A stretch of DNA of 15,627 bases from DIGJ01 sp036658435 (lineage in GTDB: Bacteria; Bacillota; Clostridia; Lachnospirales; Lachnospiraceae). The DNA lies in contig JAVXEO010000053.1 of the NCBI GenBank assembly GCA_036658435.1, positions 1 through 15,627 of the forward strand, in the 5' to 3' direction. The position numbers were made by a program, and so were the translations under genes. Each line of letters begins with the position of its first letter. The stretch's first letter is position 1. This document shows, in pieces, positions 6,958 to 13,123 of this stretch. The notes under the pieces were generated by a model. The model was not told where the DNA came from. It worked only from the letters and a program-made list of their open reading frames with translations, and did not search any database.

Positions 6958-9260
6958 CAGCCCGATGTCCTTTCTATATCCAGTACTCCCTCAATGTTGC
7001 GTAATTTTTTTACTATTGTATGGAGTTGTTCCACCCCTTTAATTTCAAAACCCAGGGCAATGGTTGCCATATCCTGCTTATTGGTTCTAATGTTCATAGA
7101 TGTTACATCTATTTTATTTTCCATAAAAGTCTTTGACAAATCGGCCAGCATACCTCTTCTATTTCTAGCATATAATTTAATCTCTGCTTCATATAATTCG
7201 TTTTTGTTCTCAGAGGGTGCACTCCATTCTGCATCAATGAGACGAGGACGGTCTTCTTCCGGAAGATGAATAATGTTGATACAGTCTGTGCGGTGAATTG
7301 ACACGCCTCTTCCTCTGGTAACAAAGCCAACAATTTCATCCCCTGGTACGGGGCTGCAGCATTTTGAGAAACGAACGGCCACATCATGGATTCCTTCTAC
7401 TACGATTCCACCTTTCGATTTTGCAATGGCTGCAGGCTGTTTTGTTTCTCTTACTTCGGTAATGGTTTCTAAAACCTTTTCATCTGTAATCTTTTTTCGC
7501 AGGGTTTTATTATATTCCTCCTGCAAGCGGTTAATAATCTGGCCTTCCTTTAAGCCTCCATGTCCAATTGCCGCCAGTACAGAATCCCAGTCACGAAATC
7601 CGTATTTTCTCATACAGACTTCCATATATTCCGTTTTCATAAGGTCGCTTAATACAATCGACTTAGATTTACAGTAAATATTAACTAGTTCCTTGCCTCT
7701 TATTATATTATCTTCTTTTAGTTCCGTTTTAAACCATTGATTAATCTTATTCTTTGCCTGTGTGCTTTTCACCATAGACAGCCAGTCGCGGCTTGGTCCT
7801 TTGGAATTTTGGGATGTTATAATATCAATACGGTCTCCATTCTCAATAACATAATCAATGGTAACCAGCTTTCCATTGACACGCGCTCCCACCATTTTAT
7901 TTCCCACCGCGCTGTGAATGCTATAAGCAAAATCAATGGGGGTCGATCCCGTAGGAAGATTTTTTACGTCTCCGGAAGGTGTAAAGCAATATACACTTTC
8001 TGAAAATAAGTCCAAGTCACTCTTTAATAGACTTAAAAATTCCTTATTATCAGACATGTCCCTCTGCCATTCCAAAATCTGTTTTAACCAATTTAACTTT
8101 TCTTCCTCACTATTGGCACTTTTTCCGTTAGCGCCTTCCTTATATTTCCAATGTGCTGCGATTCCATATTCTGCAATACGGTGCATCTCGAATGTTCGAA
8201 TCTGTATTTCAAACGGCTGTCCGGTTGGTCCAATCAGGGTAGTATGCAGGGACTGGTATCGATTGGGTTTTGGCATGGCAATATAATCTTTAAATCTTCC
8301 CGGTATGGGTTTGTACATTTCATGAATTACTCCAAGTGCCGCATAACAATCTTTTACCGAATTCACAATAATGCGCACTGCAAACAAATCATAAATCTGT
8401 TCCAGTGTTTTATTTTGATTTACCATTTTCTTATAAATACTGAAAAAATGCTTTACTCTTCCATCAATCTTTGCTTCGATTCCAACCTTTGTAATGTGTT
8501 TGGATACTTCTTCCACAATGCATTTAATAAAATCTTCCCGATCGGATCTTCTGGCTGCGATCTTCAACGCTAAATCTGCATATACTTCCGGTTCCAGATA
8601 CTTTAAAGATAAGTCATCCAGCTCAATTTTAATCTTGGATATTCCAAGGCGCTGGGCTATAGGAGCATAGATATCCATGGTTTCTCTTGCTTTTTCTTTT
8701 TGCTTTTCCGGGCGCATATACTGTAATGTCCGCATATTGTGCAAACGGTCAGCTAGTTTTATCAAAATGACACGAATATCTTTTGCCATGGCAAGAAACA
8801 TTTTACGTAAATTTTCTGCTTGAATCTCTACCTTATCTGCAGAATAATTAAGCTGTGTCAGCTTCGTAACCCCATCCACTAAAAGAGCGACTTCCTCTCC
8901 AAACAGTTCCGTAACCTGTTCCGAGGTTATAATGGTATCTTCCACAACATCATGCAGCAATCCAGCAACTATCGTCTCCTTGTCTAACTCCAGGCTTGCC
9001 AATATAATGCATACACAGATTGGGTGAATAATATAGGGTTCTCCGGACTTTCTGTACTGTTCTTTATGTGCATTGGATGCCAGTTCATATGCTTTTTCAA
9101 TTAGAGATAAATCTGCAGAGGGATGGTAGCTGCGAATGGAGGATATTAACTGATCATACAGTATCTGTGGATCGGTAAATTCTTCTGTTTTCATGGAGTT
9201 TTGATACCCCATCTCTACCATTTCAATTGCTTCGGTTTCATTTTCTTCCTGACACTCCAT
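6957..9260 (-). CDS. relA: Bifunctional (p)ppGpp synthetase/hydrolase, Rel
   Basis: Makes and degrades the stringent-response alarmone (p)ppGpp; long RSH proteins respond to uncharged tRNA on stalled ribosomes. It has 767 residues, with all long-RSH domains in order. The HD hydrolase comes first (IIHP at 77-80, LLHDVVEDT at 101-109, IKLADRLHNMRT at 167-178). Then come the synthetase (GRFKDYIAMPKPNRYQSLHT at 321-340, EIQIR at 351-355), TGS (about 420-485), the zinc-finger region with SKCCSPVPGD (Cys634, Cys635, later Cys660) and a C-terminal ACT domain (about 690-765). The RFKD motif is the RxKD form of bifunctional Rel/SpoT, not the ExDD of synthetase-only RelA, and the HD catalytic residues are intact, so both activities are expected. 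The start has AGGTGG 7 nt upstream. It is the first gene of the operon, under its own promoter. Confidence 0.97.
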   Translation of the reverse strand: MECQEENETEAIEMVEMGYQNSMKTEEFTDPQILYDQLISSIRSYHPSADLSLIEKAYELASNAHKEQYRKSGEPYIIHPICVCIILASLELDKETIVAGLLHDVVEDTIITSEQVTELFGEEVALLVDGVTKLTQLNYSADKVEIQAENLRKMFLAMAKDIRVILIKLADRLHNMRTLQYMRPEKQKEKARETMDIYAPIAQRLGISKIKIELDDLSLKYLEPEVYADLALKIAARRSDREDFIKCIVEEVSKHITKVGIEAKIDGRVKHFFSIYKKMVNQNKTLEQIYDLFAVRIIVNSVKDCYAALGVIHEMYKPIPGRFKDYIAMPKPNRYQSLHTTLIGPTGQPFEIQIRTFEMHRIAEYGIAAHWKYKEGANGKSANSEEEKLNWLKQILEWQRDMSDNKEFLSLLKSDLDLFSESVYCFTPSGDVKNLPTGSTPIDFAYSIHSAVGNKMVGARVNGKLVTIDYVIENGDRIDIITSQNSKGPSRDWLSMVKSTQAKNKINQWFKTELKEDNIIRGKELVNIYCKSKSIVLSDLMKTEYMEVCMRKYGFRDWDSVLAAIGHGGLKEGQIINRLQEEYNKTLRKKITDEKVLETITEVRETKQPAAIAKSKGGIVVEGIHDVAVRFSKCCSPVPGDEIVGFVTRGRGVSIHRTDCINIIHLPEEDRPRLIDAEWSAPSENKNELYEAEIKLYARNRRGMLADLSKTFMENKIDVTSMNIRTNKQDMATIALGFEIKGVEQLHTIVKKLRNIEGVLDIERTSG

Positions 9261-9305
9261 ATTATCACCACCTAGTCTATTTTATATCAGATATAATTGT
9301 TTACT

Positions 9306-9334
9306 ATTATAGTTTTCTTTCTCCAAAAAATCAA
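9306..9334 (-). promoter_or_regulatory. Sigma-A type promoter of the relA operon
   Basis: TTGATT (9329-9334), a 17-nt spacer and a perfect TATAAT (9306-9311) on the - strand. The predicted start site is near 9299, leaving a leader of about 39 nt with no room for a T-box or riboswitch. It is the only good promoter seen ahead of the six-gene operon. The 116 bp between this -35 and the divergent mcp -35 are AT- and pyrimidine-rich with no clear operator. Confidence 0.8.
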
Positions 9335-9450
9335 CTTTTAATTCTATTCTTATTCTTTTTGCGTCATAATCACCGAATTTTCTTCTTTCTGTTCTCCTTA
9401 TTATTAATAAATTTTTATGTTTTTTATTGGTAAGTTTTTATATATTTTTA

Positions 9451-9479
9451 TTGACTTAAAAAAATATTTCGTATAGAAT
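9451..9479 (+). promoter_or_regulatory. Sigma-A type promoter of the chemoreceptor gene
   Basis: TTGACT (9451-9456), a 17-nt spacer and TAGAAT (9474-9479), with T-rich sequence upstream of the -35. The predicted start site is near 9486, about 52 nt before the ATG. I looked for a sigma-D/sigma-28 type flagellar promoter (TAAA and GCCGATAA-like boxes) and saw none, so the receptor appears to be under the housekeeping sigma factor. Confidence 0.75.
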
Positions 9480-9537
9480 TTATAATAAACTCAATTATTT
9501 AACCAATACTAAAATTTTTAATGGAAGGAAGAACTGT

Positions 9538-11232
9538 ATGGAGAAAACAAACAAAAAGAACCATAATGAAAAGCAATCCGTAAAAATGAAAAAATTAGCA
9601 ATGGGAGTCATTTTAAGTGCAATATTGGGAGGCACCTTTTTAGTGTTTACCATAATAACAAACAGTAATATGAAAAACGCATTAACAAAACAAACGGAAT
9701 TAACAAATTATACCAACCAATACCGACTTGCCTCAAAGACCTTAACTTATGCTGTACAATCTTATTCTGCCACAGGCAATCCCGTATTTTATGATAATTA
9801 CTTTAAGGAATTAAATACCGATAAGAATCGGGATAAAGCACTGGAAGGAATGAAAGACTGTGGTTTATCTCAGGAAGAATGGGATTATATTGATCAAATT
9901 TCAACCATGTCAAATAACCTGGTTCCTTTAGAAGAAAAAGCAATGGAGTCTGTGAAAAATGGCGATTTGCAAGCTGCAATTACATCTGTATTTGGTGATG
10001 AATATGAAGAAACGGTTCATAAAATCAATGAGTTATCCGATGAGTTGATTTCTAAGATTGACCACCGTCTGCAAATCAATACAAATCGGGCGCAAACTCT
10101 TTCCTTCTTGTTTCAATTCGCAGTGGTTGTCGCTTTTGTTTTTGTTATGATTGAAATTATATGTTTTCTTCGTTTTGCATCCAAAGAGTTGCTTTCTCCT
10201 ATCCTTGCTGTAGAAAAGCAAATGGCTTATCTTGCAAAGGGCAATTTATCAGAAAATTTTGATTTGCAGGAAAACAGCTCTGAAGTTGGTAAAATGATTC
10301 ATGCCATAAATGAGATGAAGGTCAACCTTAAAGAGATGATCAAAGAAATCACCTATGTATTAACCGAAATGGCAAATGATAATTTCGATTTAACGATAGA
10401 AAAAGAGTACATTGGTGAATTTTCAGATATTAAGGATTCCTTAAATGTCATATTAGAAAATATGAACCAAACCCTATCCTCTGTAAGTTTAGCCGCCGTC
10501 CAGATTAGTGATGGTTCCGATCAGCTGGCTGGTGCCTCCCAAGATTTAGCAGAAGGAAGTACCAATCAAGCCGGTCTTGTAGATAAATTGGTATCCTCCA
10601 TGTCTGCAATGGACGAAAGCATGCGTAAAAATCTGGATATAAGTAAAACTTCAGAAAAATCTTCTAGTACGGCAATGATATCTCTAACAAAAGGAAATGA
10701 AAAACTTCAGGAATTAATTGTTGCCATTGAGGAAATAAGCAAACATTCCATCGAGATTGGTTCTATTATTGAAACCATCAATGGCATTGCATCCCAAACC
10801 AATCTCCTTGCCCTAAACGCTGCCATTGAAGCCGCAAGAGCCGGAGAAGTTGGAAAAGGCTTTGCCGTTGTTGCTGAGCAGGTTAAAAGTCTTGCTGCCG
10901 CCTCTCAGGAAGCTGCCGGCGGAACAACGGTGTTAATTCAGGCTACTGTGGATGCCGTTCAGCGAGGAATTGACATTACCAAAGAAACCACAAGTGAAAT
11001 TGAAGATGTTGTTATTAAAACAAAAAGTTCCTTTGAAATGACAAGTGAGATGGTAATCTCCTTAGAAGAAGAGCTTACCTCTATTTATGATATTAATCAA
11101 GCCATCACCCAAATTGCAACCGTTGCAGAAAACAATTCGGCAACCGCTGAGGAAACGGCGGCAACCAGTGAAGAACAAAGTGCACAGGCATCCATGATGC
11201 GTGAATTGGCCCAGCGGTTCAAATTAAGATAA
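9538..11232 (+). CDS. Methyl-accepting chemotaxis protein
   Basis: A 564-residue membrane chemoreceptor. Order: a cytoplasmic basic N terminus, TM1 (about 20-42), an extracytoplasmic helical sensor of about 145 residues (43-188) resembling a four-helix-bundle ligand domain, TM2 (about 189-212), a HAMP domain (about 213-268), a second HAMP-like segment (about 270-315, with GEFSDIKDSLNVILENM), then the long signalling coiled coil. The hairpin tip that contacts CheA/CheW is canonical: IASQTNLLALNAAIEAARAGE (417-437) and GFAVVAEQVKSLA. The C terminus ends AQRFKLR and lacks a CheR-binding pentapeptide of the NWETF type. The ligand is unknown. GGAAGGA (9523-9529) lies 8 nt before the ATG. No other chemotaxis gene is nearby, so it is an orphan receptor inserted between relA and apt. 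There is no terminator before the apt promoter. Confidence 0.95.
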   Translation: MEKTNKKNHNEKQSVKMKKLAMGVILSAILGGTFLVFTIITNSNMKNALTKQTELTNYTNQYRLASKTLTYAVQSYSATGNPVFYDNYFKELNTDKNRDKALEGMKDCGLSQEEWDYIDQISTMSNNLVPLEEKAMESVKNGDLQAAITSVFGDEYEETVHKINELSDELISKIDHRLQINTNRAQTLSFLFQFAVVVAFVFVMIEIICFLRFASKELLSPILAVEKQMAYLAKGNLSENFDLQENSSEVGKMIHAINEMKVNLKEMIKEITYVLTEMANDNFDLTIEKEYIGEFSDIKDSLNVILENMNQTLSSVSLAAVQISDGSDQLAGASQDLAEGSTNQAGLVDKLVSSMSAMDESMRKNLDISKTSEKSSSTAMISLTKGNEKLQELIVAIEEISKHSIEIGSIIETINGIASQTNLLALNAAIEAARAGEVGKGFAVVAEQVKSLAAASQEAAGGTTVLIQATVDAVQRGIDITKETTSEIEDVVIKTKSSFEMTSEMVISLEEELTSIYDINQAITQIATVAENNSATAEETAATSEEQSAQASMMRELAQRFKLR

Positions 11233-11244
11233 ATTAACATTCGC

Positions 11245-11272
11245 TTGATATTTTCCTATAAAATGGTATAAT
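11245..11272 (+). promoter_or_regulatory. Promoter of apt with extended -10
   Basis: TTGATA (11245-11250), a 16-nt spacer and a perfect TATAAT (11267-11272) preceded by TGG, giving an extended -10 element. The -35 begins 12 nt after the mcp stop codon. The predicted start site is near 11279, leaving a leader of about 45 nt. Confidence 0.8.
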
Positions 11273-11293
11273 AAACAAGTCAATGAATGATAC

Positions 11294-11309
11294 GCCCATA
11301 AGTTCGGGC
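11294..11309 (+). other. Small GC hairpin in the apt leader
   Basis: GCCC (11294-11297) pairs with GGGC (11306-11309) around the loop ATAAGTTC, directly before the ribosome binding site GAAAGGTG. It is a compact GC block in an otherwise AT-rich leader and could affect ribosome access. The stem is only 4 bp, so this may be chance. Confidence 0.3.
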
Positions 11310-11323
11310 AGAAAGGTGAATAC

Positions 11324-11848
11324 ATGAAAAAATTAGAAGAATATGTTAGAAGTATTCCTGATTTTCCTGAAGAGGGAATTATATTTAGGGATGTTACAAG
11401 TATATTGCAAGACAAAGATGGTCTGCATTTAGCCATAGATTCTATGCAGGAAACTTTAAAAGATGTTGACTTTGATGTTGTTTTAGGACCTGAGTCACGA
11501 GGTTTCATTTTTGGTGTACCAATTGCTTATAATCTTGGCAAATCTTTTGTTCCGGTTCGCAAAAAAGGAAAACTTCCTTGTGAAACCATTGAAATGGAAT
11601 ATGCTCTGGAATATGGTACTGCCACGATTGAAATGCATAAAGATTCCATTAAACCCGGTCAAAAAGTTGTAATTATTGATGACTTAATTGCAACCGGCGG
11701 AACCATTGAAGCCATTACAAAATTAGTAAAACAACTTGGCGGCGAAGTTGTTAAAATTGTTTTCTTAATGGAATTGGAAGGCCTCAATGGCAGAGAGAAG
11801 TTAAAAGAATTCGATATTGCTTCCGTAATTAAATATTCCGGTAAATAA
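11324..11848 (+). CDS. apt: Adenine phosphoribosyltransferase
   Basis: Makes AMP and pyrophosphate from adenine and PRPP in cytoplasmic purine salvage. It has 174 residues, normal for the short bacterial form. Visible parts are the N-terminal IPDFPEEGIIFRDVT (about 11-25), GPESRGFIFGVPIAY (55-69), the flexible catalytic loop region VPVRKKGKLP (76-85) and the PRPP-binding motif VVIIDDLIATGGT (115-127). The ATG follows GAAAGGTG at about 6 nt. In many Firmicutes apt lies immediately upstream of relA and co-oriented with it; here it points the opposite way and a chemoreceptor gene lies between. It ends at a hairpin shared with the convergent coiled-coil gene. Assignment is firm. Confidence 0.97.
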   Translation: MKKLEEYVRSIPDFPEEGIIFRDVTSILQDKDGLHLAIDSMQETLKDVDFDVVLGPESRGFIFGVPIAYNLGKSFVPVRKKGKLPCETIEMEYALEYGTATIEMHKDSIKPGQKVVIIDDLIATGGTIEAITKLVKQLGGEVVKIVFLMELEGLNGREKLKEFDIASVIKYSGK

Positions 11849-11908
11849 TAGTATAAAGCGTTTCTCCTGGCAGAATAAAATCTATAGGATGAAACGCTTT
11901 ATATTATT
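11847..11908. terminator. Bidirectional terminator between apt and the coiled-coil gene
   Basis: TATAAAGCGTTTC (11852-11864) pairs perfectly with GAAACGCTTTATA (11891-11903). The stem extends outward by about five more pairs (one G-U) into 11847-11851 and 11904-11908, and inward through TCCT (11865-11868) with AGGA (11886-11889). T-runs follow on the + strand (TTATTTTT), and a matching A-rich left flank serves the - strand. The outer stem includes bases of both convergent stop codons (apt TAA at 11846-11848, the opposite TAA at 11904-11906). Confidence 0.88.
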
Positions 11909-12593
11909 TTTCAGTTTCAGAAAGCCACATAAAATACTCTTCATCCAAATCAAAATCTTCCGGTTTAAATCCCTCTATGTCTTCCGAATTACCCTTTTCT
12001 TCTATTTCTTCTATTCCTTCTATTCCTTCTATCTCTTCTATCTCATCCGTTTCCCCGTCTTCTTCCTGCTGTAAATCCTTTGTCATATCTTCCACCGCTT
12101 CCGAAAGCAATAGATTCTGTTCTTCTAACATAGTTTCCACACGGTCTTTCCATTCGTCAGCAACCTTAATTTCAAAGGGCACTTTTGCCGGCCTGTGTAC
12201 CTCGACCTTCTCTTCTGCTCCATCTTTAATTTTTATAGAATAGGACTGTTTTGGGATATAGGCTTCATCCACTTTGATTGCATAGTTTGCTTTTCGAATT
12301 GGATTTTTTCCATTTTCAGAAAGTTCCTGTAAATCCTTAAGAATTTCTTTTTGATTTTCCTCAATGATGTCTATTTTCAGTTCCAGATCCTCTAATGCCT
12401 GTTCCATGATGATGCGAACGCTTTCTTTTGCCCTTTTCGCTGCCAGACTAACTTCTGTCAGCATATCATCCACATATTCCAAGGACGCACCATGAATCTG
12501 TTTTGCACTCAGCTGGGCTTCTTTTATTATTTGATTTGCTTTCTCTTTTGCTTCTTCTATTATCCTTTTCTCTGTTTCCTGTTCGTTCCCCAT
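11904..12593 (-). CDS. Acidic coiled-coil protein of unknown function
   Basis: I do not recognise a named family. The 229-residue product is soluble, with no signal peptide or membrane segment. Residues 1-95 are highly helical and Glu/Lys/Ala-rich (EEAKEKANQIIKEAQ, SAKQI), in the style of ATP synthase b/E subunits or DivIVA-type coiled coils, and such proteins are often loosely annotated as ATPase subunits. Residues 100-145 look like a small beta-rich segment (YSIKIKD, VEVHRPAKVPFEIKV). Residues 184-198 are five EIE/GIE tripeptides from a 9-nt DNA repeat, and the acidic tail ends in aromatic EDFDLDEEYFMWLSE. The start ATG lies 12 nt after the stop of the zinc-ribbon gene, with AGGTGAGG over that stop as the ribosome binding site, so the two are translationally coupled. 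A role as partner or scaffold for the zinc-ribbon protein is inference only. Confidence 0.85.
   Translation of the reverse strand: MGNEQETEKRIIEEAKEKANQIIKEAQLSAKQIHGASLEYVDDMLTEVSLAAKRAKESVRIIMEQALEDLELKIDIIEENQKEILKDLQELSENGKNPIRKANYAIKVDEAYIPKQSYSIKIKDGAEEKVEVHRPAKVPFEIKVADEWKDRVETMLEEQNLLLSEAVEDMTKDLQQEEDGETDEIEEIEGIEGIEEIEEKGNSEDIEGFKPEDFDLDEEYFMWLSETEK
12000..12044 (-). repeat. Five tandem 9-nt units inside the coiled-coil gene
   Basis: On the + strand five consecutive units of TTCTAT followed by TTC, TCC, TCC, CTC and CTC run from 12000 to 12044. They encode the alternating tripeptides EIE EIE GIE GIE EIE. Because the unit is a multiple of three, copy-number change would lengthen or shorten the acidic linker without breaking the frame. 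Confidence 0.9.
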
Positions 12594-12605
12594 ATAAATT
12601 GATCC

Positions 12606-13061
12606 TCACCTGTGCCCCTTATCTTTCTTATCTTCCTCGCAGTCAAAATATCGCATCTTTCCCGATGTCTTCTTAGGAATTTCTCCTATTTCTGAAGGGG
12701 TAAACACACTCCTTAATTCTTTTGATAAATTAACTGCACAAGAAGGGCAGAATCTTCCAAATCGAATATCTGCACCACATATTTCACATTTTATATAAAT
12801 CGGTGAACCATCCGGTATCTCCAATCGCCCCTCTTTCAGGTATTGATTTATAACAGCAACCGGTATTTTAGTTGCTCCAGATATACGTACCGCAGGCTGT
12901 GGCCCATTTTCTTCCAGATATTTTCGTATTTTACCATATTCATCTAGCTCTATATATCCACAGTCCGGACATTCATATTCCCCAAGGGCCTTATAAACAT
13001 ACAGTGCTCCACAATTCTTACAATTCTGCGGTGTAAATATACTTCGTAACTTATCTGTCAT
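12606..13061 (-). CDS. Double zinc-ribbon protein with a central helix-turn-helix, YvyF-like layout
   Basis: A 151-residue protein of unknown function. It has an N-terminal zinc ribbon (CxxC at 14/17 and 31/34), a central helical segment that reads like a small helix-turn-helix (about 45-80, VRISGATKIPVAVINQYLKEGRLEI), and a second zinc ribbon (CxxC at 92/95 and 105/108). This order resembles the YvyF/TIGR03826 proteins found in flagellar operons of Firmicutes, but no flagellar gene is in view, so the match is by architecture only. LRSIFTP (5-11) near the start is echoed by LRSVFTP (116-122) after the second ribbon. An in-frame GTG at 13073 gives four more residues, but the GGTGG containing it (13070-13074) serves better as the Shine-Dalgarno for the ATG at 13061. 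It is the first gene of a two-gene operon with its own promoter. Confidence 0.85.
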   Translation of the reverse strand: MTDKLRSIFTPQNCKNCGALYVYKALGEYECPDCGYIELDEYGKIRKYLEENGPQPAVRISGATKIPVAVINQYLKEGRLEIPDGSPIYIKCEICGADIRFGRFCPSCAVNLSKELRSVFTPSEIGEIPKKTSGKMRYFDCEEDKKDKGHR

Positions 13062-13091
13062 ATTTTCATCCACCTTTTCTTATATGTTTCT

Positions 13092-13120
13092 ATTATAATA
13101 CAAAAGAAAACTGTGGGCAA
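13092..13120 (-). promoter_or_regulatory. Promoter of the zinc-ribbon/coiled-coil operon
   Basis: TTGCCC (13115-13120, four of six consensus positions), a 17-nt spacer and a perfect TATAAT (13092-13097) on the - strand. The -35 begins 3 nt after the stop of the deacylase gene. The predicted start site near 13085 leaves a leader of about 24 nt. No terminator hairpin separates the deacylase gene from it. Confidence 0.65.
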
Positions 13121-13123
13121 TTC

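Noticed and set aside
9261..9305. T-box, riboswitch or other long leader control of the relA-hisS-aspS operon
   Set aside because: The promoter leaves only about 39 nt before the relA ATG. hisS and aspS follow their upstream genes by 2 and 23 nt, so there is no room for a T-box.
9227..9433. Small + strand hydrophobic open frame in the relA-mcp intergenic region
   Set aside because: It overlaps the relA start and promoter, has no ribosome binding site, and its Phe/Tyr-rich content is what AT-rich non-coding DNA gives.
11273..11323. Purine riboswitch in front of apt
   Set aside because: The leader is about 45 nt, and the conserved purine-aptamer loop sequences are absent.
12000..12044. CRISPR-like or minisatellite array
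   Set aside because: Units are 9 nt with no spacers, and they are in-frame codons of a protein linker.
13062..13073. GTG at 13073 as the start of the zinc-ribbon gene
   Set aside because: The codon is part of the GGTGG that best serves as the Shine-Dalgarno for the ATG at 13061.
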